DNA from: Pantoea eucrina
GTDB taxonomy: Bacteria; Pseudomonadota; Gammaproteobacteria; Enterobacterales; Enterobacteriaceae
Length of the DNA: 64,000 bases
Reading direction: 5' to 3'
Assembly (NCBI RefSeq): GCF_001691555.1
Contig: NZ_MAYN01000008.1
Location: forward strand, 2,038,682 to 2,102,681
Shown: one piece after another, positions 46,316 to 53,987 of the stretch
Numbering within the stretch: position 1 is the first letter of the stretch
How the letters are laid out: each line of letters starts with the position of its first letter
Translations under genes and position numbers: made by a program
The notes under the pieces: generated by a model
Databases searched by the model: none
What the model was told of the DNA's origin: nothing
What the model saw: the letters and a program-made list of their open reading frames with translations, nothing else

Positions 46316-47487
46316 CAGCGCGACGGGTGAGTAAATGCCCTCGCATAGCTGTGTGGATGAAAGCGCAGGTTCAGCACAATCAGGCCCAGCGTGATCGCGC
46401 CCTGCATCAGCCAGATGCCGGAGAAGCTGCCGCTGAACGCCTGCAGCTGGCCAGCGATAAACGGCATGCAGCCGGCAATGATAAAACCGGCCCCCTGCAT
46501 AAATGCCACCAGCCGTGCGCCCGCCTGCGGGTGCGGCAGATGATCGAGTGCCAGCACCATCGCCAGCGGAAACGCAGCGCCAAGACCAAACCCGGCCACC
46601 GCAGCCCAGCACCACGGGGCGAACAGCGGCGCAATCAGCAGGCCTGCCATACCGGCCAGCTGACAGAGCAGGCTGAAAATCAGCTGCGGGCGCCGGTCAG
46701 CACGGCGTGCCAGCAGCGGCATCAGCAGCGCCCCGATAACCTGACACAGAATCATTACGCCAAGCAGTGAACCGCCCGCCTGCTCACTCCAGCCGGACTG
46801 CCGGTACGCGTCCGGAAGCCACGCCACGCAGGTGGCGTAGCCGCCGTTAACCAGTCCAAAGCTCAGCGCCAGCGACCAGGCGCGCGGCGTGCGCCACAGC
46901 GGGGGCAGCGCCGGTGCCGGCTGCGCCGCCGTCGCCGGCAGCCTGACCCGCAGCCAGAGCAGCAGTGCCAGCAGCGCAGGTAATGCCCAGCTGCCCAGCG
47001 CCAGCGACCAGCCAGTTCTGGCGCTGATCCAGGGCGTCAGCGCTGCTGCCACCCCGCCACCGCCCATCAGCGCGCCCGCCCACAGCCCGGTTACGGCTGC
47101 GCTGCGCTGTGCAAAACGCTGGCGAATGATGCCCGGCATCGCCATCTGCACCACGCCGGCACCAAGACCCGCAACCAGTGCGCTGGCAACCAGCACGCTG
47201 CCGCTGCCGGTAACCGTCCGCGCCAGCAGCGCCAGCAGCAGCAGCAGCAACCCCGCCTGCAGCAGACGCTGCAGCGCGATACGTTGCAAAAAAGACACAC
47301 TCAGCAGCGCCACCACGCCCATCATGATCATTGGCACCGCCGGCAACAGCGATGCCACCAGCGGGGACAGGCTTATCTCCTGACGCAGCTGACCGAGCAG
47401 CGGACTGACTGACGTCAGCAGCGGACGCATATTCAGTCCGGCCAGGATCAGAGCGGCCAGCGTCAGCGAAACGGAATGTCTGTTCAT
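46315..47487 (-). CDS. MFS transporter of the CynX/NimT family
   Basis: The 390-residue, 12-span protein has the CynX/NimT opening 'LTLAALILAGLNMRPLLTSVSPLL' and the family loop 'AMPGIIRQRFAQRSAAVTGLWAGALMGGGGVAAALTPWI'. Relatives include cyanate-linked CynX and the 2-nitroimidazole exporter NimT; the substrate cannot be predicted. It is divergent from a LysR-type regulator gene (87 bases apart), which probably controls it. The start at 47487 is chosen by homology over an in-frame ATG 183 bases upstream. Confidence 0.87.
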   Translation of the reverse strand: MNRHSVSLTLAALILAGLNMRPLLTSVSPLLGQLRQEISLSPLVASLLPAVPMIMMGVVALLSVSFLQRIALQRLLQAGLLLLLLALLARTVTGSGSVLVASALVAGLGAGVVQMAMPGIIRQRFAQRSAAVTGLWAGALMGGGGVAAALTPWISARTGWSLALGSWALPALLALLLWLRVRLPATAAQPAPALPPLWRTPRAWSLALSFGLVNGGYATCVAWLPDAYRQSGWSEQAGGSLLGVMILCQVIGALLMPLLARRADRRPQLIFSLLCQLAGMAGLLIAPLFAPWCWAAVAGFGLGAAFPLAMVLALDHLPHPQAGARLVAFMQGAGFIIAGCMPFIAGQLQAFSGSFSGIWLMQGAITLGLIVLNLRFHPHSYARAFTHPSR

Positions 47488-47574
47488 AAACACTCTCACA
47501 GTGAAAAGGTTGCCAGCATCGCAGCAGCGTTTACTATTGGGAAATAAAATAATGTCATAGCCAGCAGTGGAAAA

Positions 47575-48435
47575 ATGAATCGTCAGCCTATGTTCACGCC
47601 TCAGCAGCTGCTGAGCTTTGTTGCCGTCTGCGAAACCGCCAGCTTTACCCGCGCCGCCGGGCGGGTGCACCTCTCGCAGTCCACCGTCAGCCAGCAGGTG
47701 CGCCGGCTGGAGGAGATGATCGGCAGAGCGCTGCTGGTGCGTACCTCACATCAGGTCATGCTGACCGAAGAGGGTGAAAAGATGCTGGCCTATGCGCGTC
47801 GCATCATTGCACTTAACAGCGAAGCGTGGGATGTCATGGGCGATACCTGGCGTGACGGCATTCTGCGGCTTGGCGTACCGGAAGATTTTGCGGCGCCTAC
47901 CGCCGATCTGCTGGCGGATTTCAGCCGGACGCATCCGCAGCTGCGCCTCGATGTCATGAGCGGCATGTATGTTGATCTGCACCGTGCATGGCAGCGCGAA
48001 GAGCTGGATATCATGCTCATTAAGCAACCCGGCGGCGAGCGCCCCCTCGCCTCGCGTCCTGAGCCGCTGCTCTGGCTCGACAGCCAGGCTCACCCCTGCT
48101 TTACCCGCTCGCCGGTGCCGCTGGTGGTATTTCCGCAGCAGGGACTCTACCGGGAGGAGATGTGCCAGGCGCTGGACCAGCTGGCACGCAGCTGGCGCAT
48201 CAGCTACAGCAGCGCCAGCCTGGCAGCGCTCGCCAGCGCCAGCGCCGCCGGACTGGGCCTGACGCTGCTGCCCGCCAGCTGCCGTCTCCCCGGCCACCGC
48301 GTACTGGGCATCGCCGACGGCCTGCCGCCGGTTACACACTTTGAGCTGGCGCTGTTCTGTCGTCTGCCGCAGGATACGCTGCAGCAGACGCTGGCGCAGG
48401 CGCTGGCTGATTTCTGCCATCTGCAGTGGCAGTGA
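47575..48435 (+). CDS. LysR-type transcriptional regulator
   Basis: The 286-residue regulator has an N-terminal LysR helix-turn-helix ('LLSFVAVCETASFTRAAGRVHLSQSTVSQQVRRLEEMIG') and an effector domain from about residue 95 ('GILRLGVPEDFAAP'). It is divergent from the MFS transporter gene. A Tat-exported amidohydrolase gene follows 89 bases downstream on the same strand, so the three probably form one functional group. The effector is unknown. Confidence 0.88.
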   Translation: MNRQPMFTPQQLLSFVAVCETASFTRAAGRVHLSQSTVSQQVRRLEEMIGRALLVRTSHQVMLTEEGEKMLAYARRIIALNSEAWDVMGDTWRDGILRLGVPEDFAAPTADLLADFSRTHPQLRLDVMSGMYVDLHRAWQREELDIMLIKQPGGERPLASRPEPLLWLDSQAHPCFTRSPVPLVVFPQQGLYREEMCQALDQLARSWRISYSSASLAALASASAAGLGLTLLPASCRLPGHRVLGIADGLPPVTHFELALFCRLPQDTLQQTLAQALADFCHLQWQ

Positions 48436-48524
48436 TTTTTCCACTGCCGGGCAGTGGCAAATATCGCAGCGGCGGGGCGACAGATTTGTCAGATTAAGGT
48501 TTTCCCTGCTATCCGGAGCCCGCT

Positions 48525-49895
48525 ATGCCCGTTACCTCTGCCAGCCGTCGTTCTTTTCTCAGCCAGGGCGTACGTCTGACCGCCGCCGGCAGCCTGCTGG
48601 CGGCCGGTATCAGCCGTGCCGCGCCATTGTCCGCTATTTCAGCCTGTGAGACCGCGGTGCCACCGCCTGACGCCGCCCACTATCAGCTCTGCAACGTGCG
48701 CCTTGAAGAGGCGTTTGAACGTGAGGGCGGCGAAGTGATCGCCACCCATACCGCACGCTATGACCTCACGATCAAAGAGGGGCTTTTTGTCGCGATTGAG
48801 CCCGCCGGCACGTCGCGCAACGCCGCGCTGCCGCAGTGGGATGCACAGGATGCGCTGCTGCTGCCCCGCACCCGCGATATGCATATCCACCTTGATAAGA
48901 CGTTTTACGGCGGCCCGTGGCAGGCTCCGCGCCCTCGTCAGGGCAAAACCATTATGGATATGATCGCCCGGGAAGAAGTGCTGATCCCGCAGCTGCTGCC
49001 TGCTTCACAGGCGCGCGCCGAAGCGCTGATTGGCCTGCTGCAGAGTAAAGGCACCACTGAAGCACGCAGCCACTGCAACATCGATCCGGTCAGCGGCCTG
49101 CAGAGCCTGGCGCACCTGCAGCAGGCGCTGGCAAAGCATCCCGATTTTCGCTGCGGCATTGTCGCCTTTCCGCAACACGGCCTGCTGCACTCACAGGTTG
49201 ACGGGCTCATGCGCGAGGCGATGCAGTCCGGCGTCACGCATGTGGGCGGCCTCGATCCGACCAGCGTTGATGGCGCAATGGAAGCGTCGCTTGATGCGAT
49301 GTTTCAGATAGCGCTCGACTATCAGCGCGGCGTGGATATTCATCTCCATGAGACCAGCCCGGCAGGCGTGGCGGCTATTCAGTACATGATTGATACCGTT
49401 GCCCGTCATCCGCAGCTTAAAGGTCGGGTCACGCTGAGCCACGGCTTTGCGCTGGCCACGCTGGAGGGACGCGCGCTGGATCGAATGATTGCCGGCCTGG
49501 CGGAGCAGCAGATTAGCCTGGCCTCCACCATTCCGATCGGCAGGCTGACCATGCCGCTGCCGCAGCTGCAGGCGGCAGGCGTTAACGTGATGACCGGCAC
49601 TGACAGCGTGATCGATCACTGGTCCCCCTTTGGTACCGGCAGCATGCTGGAGAAAGCCAATCTCTATGCACAGCTTTATCGCGGCTCTGATGAGTATGGG
49701 CTAAGCCGCGCACTGCATATCGCAACCGGGGGGATCCTGCCGCTCTCTAATCAGGGCGTGCGGCAGTGGCCTGCGCTGCAGGATGAAGCCAGTATGATGC
49801 TGGTTAAAGCCAGCTGTTCTGCTGAAGCCGTGGCGCGGATTGCACCGGTGCAGGCCACCTTTCAGCGCGGCAAAGCGGTGTTTTTTGCCGGTTAA
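48525..49895 (+). CDS. Tat-exported amidohydrolase, cytosine-deaminase-like
   Basis: The 456-residue protein starts with a twin-arginine signal (SRRSFLSQGVRLTAAGSLLAAG). The rest is a metal-dependent amidohydrolase barrel. Metal and catalytic residues appear in order: HxH in 'DMHIHLDKTF' near residue 124, His/Glu in 'EARSHCNIDP' near 181, 'IHLHETSP' near 272, 'LSHGFAL' near 306 and the final Asp in 'GTDSVIDHW' near 364. This order resembles CodA/AtzC-type deaminases. Export of such an enzyme to the periplasm is unusual. The substrate is unknown. It may share regulation with the adjacent LysR and CynX/NimT-type genes. Confidence 0.85.
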   Translation: MPVTSASRRSFLSQGVRLTAAGSLLAAGISRAAPLSAISACETAVPPPDAAHYQLCNVRLEEAFEREGGEVIATHTARYDLTIKEGLFVAIEPAGTSRNAALPQWDAQDALLLPRTRDMHIHLDKTFYGGPWQAPRPRQGKTIMDMIAREEVLIPQLLPASQARAEALIGLLQSKGTTEARSHCNIDPVSGLQSLAHLQQALAKHPDFRCGIVAFPQHGLLHSQVDGLMREAMQSGVTHVGGLDPTSVDGAMEASLDAMFQIALDYQRGVDIHLHETSPAGVAAIQYMIDTVARHPQLKGRVTLSHGFALATLEGRALDRMIAGLAEQQISLASTIPIGRLTMPLPQLQAAGVNVMTGTDSVIDHWSPFGTGSMLEKANLYAQLYRGSDEYGLSRALHIATGGILPLSNQGVRQWPALQDEASMMLVKASCSAEAVARIAPVQATFQRGKAVFFAG

Positions 49896-49994
49896 GCAAC
49901 AGTTCCGGGTTAAGCGCCGGTTCCGTTCGCCGTCAGCCCCGCCCGCCGCTGCGCGGTTCCCTCGCTCACGCCCGCTTCCCGGGGACCGGCCGCC

Positions 49995-50040
49995 ATTCGC
50001 TCCTGCTCACCGCGCCCTTTCGCCGACGTCCTGTCGGCTC
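49995..50040 (-). repeat. GC-rich intergenic repeat, left (inverted) copy
   Basis: Read on the minus strand, this 46-base block matches 41 of 46 bases of the block at 50250-50295 without gaps. It contains a 6-bp hairpin, GCCGAC-AGGAC-GTCGGC (50022-50038 on the plus strand in reverse). A second shared stretch, CGGATGGCGC, lies at 50072-50081. Confidence 0.8.
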
Positions 50041-50125
50041 ATCCCGGAACCGTGCCCTCCCTCGGCGGCCCCGGATGGCGCTTCCCGCCGCTGCTGCTTT
50101 TTTTCTCTTCAATAAGTGTCTTATG

Positions 50126-50153
50126 GCTGAAGGTTCTGTAGAGAAGCTTCAGC
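50126..50153. repeat. Central hairpin between the inverted repeats
   Basis: GCTGAAG-g-TTCT, loop GTAG, AGAA-g-CTTCAGC is an 11-bp stem with a single G-G mismatch. It lies in the AT-rich spacer between the two GC-rich repeat copies. Confidence 0.65.
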
Positions 50154-50249
50154 GCACACCAAACCAAATTTAAAAAAAGAAATGAAGAATTTGCAGGCGG
50201 GGAAAAGGGGCGCCATCCGCAGCGCCGGGCGCAGCGTGACGGCCAGGGC

Positions 50250-50295
50250 GAGCCGGCAGGACGCCGGCGAGAGCGCGGGGTGAGCAGGAGCGAAT
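50250..50295 (+). repeat. GC-rich intergenic repeat, right copy
   Basis: This is the partner of 49995-50040 in the opposite orientation. Its hairpin is GCCGGC-AGGAC-GCCGGC (50252-50268). Compared with the other copy, both partners of one base pair have changed together while the loop is identical. GCGCCATCCG at 50210-50219 is the second shared block. Confidence 0.8.
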
Positions 50296-50363
50296 CCGCG
50301 CGGTCCGTTAAGGCCGGAGGGATGCGTCCGGGAATTCGCGAGGACGGCGCGGGGCGCGGATTG

Positions 50364-50391
50364 CTAAGGGGCGCGCCCACCCGCCCCTTAG
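50364..50391. repeat. Perfect 10-bp stem-loop
   Basis: CTAAGGGGCG and CGCCCCTTAG pair exactly around an 8-base loop. There is no T-run. It lies just downstream of the right repeat copy and is of unknown role. Confidence 0.7.
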
Positions 50392-50460
50392 CCCGTCCGC
50401 ATGCGCAAGCGCCGCTGAAACTGCCAGAAGCCTGGCGGGCGGAACCCCCTCAGAGTCCCG

Positions 50461-50544
50461 CGCTGCTAAGCGCACAGCTCCGCGCTGCTGAGCGCACAGT
50501 CCCCGCGCTGCTGAGCGCTGCTGAGCGCACAGCCCCCGCGCTGC
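50461..50544 (+). repeat. Tandem CGCTGCTGAGCGCACAG repeat
   Basis: A 17-base core occurs at 50461-50477 (one variant base), 50483-50499 and 50516-50532, with partial copies at 50506 and 50539. Spacings are about 22-23 bases, apart from one 10-base slip. Confidence 0.8.
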
Positions 50545-50564
50545 CCTCCCCCGGCTGAAAACAA

Positions 50565-50588
50565 AAAAGCCTCCGTATGGAGGCTTTT
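50565..50588. terminator. Bidirectional terminator after the repeat region
   Basis: AAAAGCCTCC and GGAGGCTTTT form a perfect 10-bp stem with loop GTAT. The A/T arms give a T-run in both directions, strongest on the minus strand for the 50627 gene. Confidence 0.9.
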
Positions 50589-50626
50589 GTCTTACTTGCC
50601 GGCGACACCCGCCGCTGCATAGCGTT

Positions 50627-50824
50627 TTATGACAACATCTGAATGGCCAGCGCATAAAGGCGCTGGTGCTCATCGTCACTGACTGGCTCTTCTTCCGCAT
50701 AACAGGCAATCATTGAGCTGACTTTATCAGAGGATAAAGCTTCTCCATGAAGATGCAGCGTTAATACGGCGCGGCCGACGATTTTCAGAATGTCTTCGCT
50801 ATGTCCCTGGAGACTGTGACTCAA
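50627..50824 (-). CDS. Small helical protein, possible AriR/YmgB-like regulator
   Basis: The likely start is TTG at 50824, preceded by AGAGG at 8 bases, giving a 65-residue protein. An ATG at 50881 in the same frame would add 19 residues but lacks a ribosome site. Two helices are visible ('SEDILKIVGRAVLTLHLHGEALSSDKVSSMIACYAEE' and 'DDEHQRLYALAIQML'), similar in plan to AriR/YmgA connector proteins. The family assignment is weak. A strong terminator follows. Confidence 0.5.
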   Translation of the reverse strand: MSHSLQGHSEDILKIVGRAVLTLHLHGEALSSDKVSSMIACYAEEEPVSDDEHQRLYALAIQMLS

Positions 50825-50881
50825 TGAAATTGACCTCTGAAGTAAATTCGCTCGCCAAATGGCGCGCTCAATATAGATCAA

Positions 50882-51194
50882 AACAACAAGGATCTTTAAT
50901 CAGAATTTCCTTATGCTGCGTAATATATAAGCCTGACCCCGGTAAAAATTACCCTGAGTTGTCGCTGAAAAACGACGTAAAAGCGTTAATCTCCTTATTT
51001 GCCGGATGATTTTTATGCGCCAGAAGATCGTTCCGGATAACAATTTATTAAAACTTTGCAACAATAGTCTCCCTGCGGCGTGACGGCACTCTGCTCTCTG
51101 ACCAGCCGTATGCGCCAGGCGAATTACCGTTGCTGCCCGCGTGGCTTTCTGCCAGACTGACCGCGTTATCTTCCCTCCTATCTGAGACATCTTT
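50882..51194. other. Gene-free interval upstream of dbpA
   Basis: About 310 bases between divergent genes. It must contain the promoters of dbpA and of the small minus-strand gene. No repeat, operator or RNA gene is evident. Confidence 0.5.
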
Positions 51195-52574
51195 GTGACT
51201 GCTTTTTCAACCCTGACGCAACTGCCCGCCAGCCAGCTCGACAATCTGCGCGACATGGGCTTTGATGCGATGACGCCTATTCAGGCGGCGTCGCTTCCCG
51301 CCATCCTTGCCGGCCACGATGTGCGTGCGCAGGCGAAAACCGGCAGCGGCAAAACTGCTGCATTTGGTATCGGCCTGCTTAACCGTATCGACAACAGCCA
51401 GTTTCATACTCAGGCGCTGGTGCTTTGCCCGACGCGTGAACTGGCTGAGCAGGTCAGCAATGTACTGCGTCAGCTGGCACGCTTTACGCGTAATATTAAA
51501 ATCCTGACGCTGTGCGGCGGTCAGCCGATGAGCGCACAGCGCGATTCGCTGGTGCATGCCCCGCACATCGTCGTCGGCACGCCAGGCCGCCTGCTGGATC
51601 ACCTTAAGCGTGATAATCTCGATCTCAGCCAGCTGCAGACGCTGGTGCTTGACGAAGCTGACCGCATGCTGGAAATGGGTTTCCGGGATGATATGGAAGC
51701 AATTATCGGCTTCACGCCCGCCGCACGGCAGACGCTGCTTTTCTCCGCGACCTGGCCTGACACCATTGCCAGCCTGAGCCAGCGCTTTCAGCGCGACGCG
51801 CTGGCGGTTGCTACTGAAACCGAAGCGGAACTGCCCGCGATTGAGCAGCAGTTTATTGAGGCGAGTGCCGGCGAGCGCGTTAACCTGCTATGCGCCCTGC
51901 TCAGCCAGCAGCAGCCCGCTTCCTGCGTGGTGTTCTGCAATACCAAACGTGAATGCGATGATATTGCCGCCGCACTGAACGATCGCGATATCAGCGCGCT
52001 GGCGCTGCACGGCGATCTGGAGCAGCGCGATCGTGAACGCGTGCTGATCCGCTTTGCTAACGGCAGCAGCCGCGTGCTGATCGCCACCGACGTCGCCGCA
52101 CGCGGTCTGGATATCAAATCGCTGGCGCTGGTCGTGAACCTTGAGCTGGCGTGGGACCCGGAAGTACATCTGCACCGCATTGGCCGTACCGGGCGCGCAG
52201 GCGAAAAAGGACTTGCCGTAAGCTTTGTGGCACCTGACGGAATGGCACGTGCTCATGCGCTGGAGGATTACCTGCAGCAGAAGCTTAACTGGGTGGCCGC
52301 GGGCACCTTAAAAGGCAGAGCGGCACAGGCGCTGCCTGCAGCCATGATGACGCTCTGTATTGATGGCGGGCGCAAAGCAAAAATCCGTCCGGGTGACATC
52401 CTCGGCGCACTGACCGGTGAAGCGGGCTTCAGCGGCGATCAGATCGGTAAAATTGATCTGACGCCTTCACACGCCTACGTTGCCATTACGGCCTCACAGG
52501 CAAAAAAAGCGCTGATCAAGCTCAAAGAGGGTAAGATCAAAGGCAAAAGCGTACGCGCTATTCTCCTGAAATAG
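51195..52574 (+). CDS. dbpA: DEAD-box RNA helicase DbpA
   Basis: DbpA has 459 residues and acts in 50S subunit assembly, recruited by hairpin 92 of 23S rRNA. The Q motif is 'MGFDAMTPIQ'. Walker A is 'AKTGSGKT' at 47-54, DEAD is at 153-156 and SAT lies in 'LLFSATWPD'. Helicase C motifs include 'HRIGRTGRAG'. The C-terminal RNA-binding domain (about 385-459, 'GGRKAKIRPGDILGALTGEAGF', 'HAYVAI') is the DbpA-specific module. The start is GTG at 51195. Confidence 0.95.
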   Translation: MTAFSTLTQLPASQLDNLRDMGFDAMTPIQAASLPAILAGHDVRAQAKTGSGKTAAFGIGLLNRIDNSQFHTQALVLCPTRELAEQVSNVLRQLARFTRNIKILTLCGGQPMSAQRDSLVHAPHIVVGTPGRLLDHLKRDNLDLSQLQTLVLDEADRMLEMGFRDDMEAIIGFTPAARQTLLFSATWPDTIASLSQRFQRDALAVATETEAELPAIEQQFIEASAGERVNLLCALLSQQQPASCVVFCNTKRECDDIAAALNDRDISALALHGDLEQRDRERVLIRFANGSSRVLIATDVAARGLDIKSLALVVNLELAWDPEVHLHRIGRTGRAGEKGLAVSFVAPDGMARAHALEDYLQQKLNWVAAGTLKGRAAQALPAAMMTLCIDGGRKAKIRPGDILGALTGEAGFSGDQIGKIDLTPSHAYVAITASQAKKALIKLKEGKIKGKSVRAILLK

Positions 52575-52629
52575 AGCGGCTGTAGCGTGAGGGCGATCGC
52601 GCCCTTGCGCTAAATTTTCTTCTTCTCCC

Positions 52630-52656
52630 TTCATTTTTATCGCGCTCTGCCGATAA
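52630..52656 (+). promoter_or_regulatory. Sigma-28 promoter candidate of cheV
   Basis: GCCGATAA at 52649-52656 is a perfect flagellar sigma-28 -10 element. The -35 (TTCATTTT) 15 bases upstream is a partial match to TAAAGTTT. It lies 56 bases before cheV. Confidence 0.65.
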
Positions 52657-52712
52657 GTTAATCATGGCACTTCCGCCCTCTCCCTGCTCCGCCCAGATTC
52701 TGCCCCGAGGCC

Positions 52713-53678
52713 ATGATGGATAATTTTCAGAAAGAGATCGACGAACGCGCAAACCTGGCGCTGTCCAACAAATTTGAACTGCTGCTGTTTCGGCTGGGTT
52801 CCGATCGGCTGAAAGGCAAATCTGAGCTGTATGGCATCAACGTGTTCAAGCTGCGCGAAATTGTGCCCATGCCCGCGATCACGCGCGCGGCCGGGATGAA
52901 CTCGCCGCTGCTCGGCATGGCCAGCATCCGGGGGCAGTTTATTCCGGTAATCGACCTGCCAGCCGTGACCGGCTGTAAACCGGAAACCGGCCTGAATCTG
53001 CTGCTGGTGACCGAATATGCGCGCAGTACCCAGGCGTTTGCAGTGGAGTCGGTAGAAAACATTGTGCGTCTTGACTGGAATCAGGTGCATACAGCAGAAG
53101 CGGGGATCAGCAGCCGCAATATCACCAGTATCGCCTGCCTGGACAGCAATGGCGAAAGCAACAACCTTGCACTGGTGCTCGACGTAGAGCAGATCCTCTA
53201 TGACATCATTCCTTCGGTACGTGGCGTTGAGCCTGGCGCAGAGACAGTGAAAAACTTCAATCTCAAGCCGGGTGCGGTCGCTATCGTGGCAGAAGATTCC
53301 AAAGTTGCCCGTCAGCTGCTTGAACAGGGGCTGAAAAGCATGGGTATTCCGGCCCTGATGCACAACACCGGCCTGGAAGCGTGGATAAAAATCAACGAAA
53401 TGAAGAAAGAGGCGCAGGCCAGCGGCGAATCAATTCACGATAAAATTGCCCTGGTTCTCACCGATCTGGAGATGCCGGAGATGGATGGCTTCACGCTGAC
53501 GCGTAATATCAAGCGTGATGAGACGCTGCGCCATATTCCGGTTGTCATCCACTCTTCGCTGTCCGGCAGCGCCAATGAAGATCATGTGCGTAAGGTCGGT
53601 GCAGATGGGTATGTGGCAAAGTTTGAGATCAACGAGCTCTCCAGCGCCATTCATAGCGTGCTGGAAAAACAGCGCTAA
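52713..53678 (+). CDS. cheV: Chemotaxis coupling protein CheV
   Basis: CheV has 321 residues: a CheW domain (about 15-165, 'LYGINVFKLREIV', 'IRGQFIPVIDLPAVTG') followed by a receiver domain (about 187-319). The phosphoacceptor Asp251 lies in 'VLTDLEMPEMDGF', and the conserved Lys in 'ADGYVAKFEINEL'. It couples chemoreceptors to CheA and may act as a phosphate sink. A sigma-28 -10 element lies upstream and a strong terminator downstream, so it is a single-gene unit. Confidence 0.94.
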   Translation: MMDNFQKEIDERANLALSNKFELLLFRLGSDRLKGKSELYGINVFKLREIVPMPAITRAAGMNSPLLGMASIRGQFIPVIDLPAVTGCKPETGLNLLLVTEYARSTQAFAVESVENIVRLDWNQVHTAEAGISSRNITSIACLDSNGESNNLALVLDVEQILYDIIPSVRGVEPGAETVKNFNLKPGAVAIVAEDSKVARQLLEQGLKSMGIPALMHNTGLEAWIKINEMKKEAQASGESIHDKIALVLTDLEMPEMDGFTLTRNIKRDETLRHIPVVIHSSLSGSANEDHVRKVGADGYVAKFEINELSSAIHSVLEKQR

Positions 53679-53702
53679 GCCCTGTTTTTACCTCTTTCCT
53701 TT

Positions 53703-53727
53703 AAGGCGCGATTATCGCGCCTTTTTT
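53703..53727 (+). terminator. Terminator of cheV
   Basis: GGCGCGA and TCGCGCC pair around TTA, with an A before and CTTTTTT after, 27 bases past the stop. Confidence 0.92.
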
Positions 53728-53817
53728 ATTGCTGCTATTCCTTCCGCCGCGAAACAGTACCGCTTATTCATCAATAAGTAGCCCCTCTAACGGATCTGCG
53801 CTGCCACGCGCAAAAAT

Positions 53818-53844
53818 TAAAGTAAATACATTAGTTACCGATAA
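53818..53844 (+). promoter_or_regulatory. Sigma-28 promoter of the chemoreceptor gene
   Basis: TAAA at 53818-53821, 15 bases, then ACCGATAA (consensus GCCGATAA) at 53837-53844. It is one mismatch from the TAAA-N15-GCCGATAA pattern and leaves an approximately 135-base leader. Confidence 0.8.
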
Positions 53845-53987
53845 CTGTTGCGCCTTCGCTGGCGATTATGGAGAGCACTCGCGCAGGAAGGTTCTTATTT
53901 TCCTTTTAAAAACAGCCTGTCACGGCAGATTGCCAATCTGCTGATGCATCCTATTACTGTCTGATTTCTGGCAAACGGGGAGAACCA

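Noticed and set aside
50824..51009. 61-codon plus-strand frame upstream of dbpA
   Set aside because: It starts antisense to the small minus-strand gene, lacks a ribosome site and has no recognisable features.
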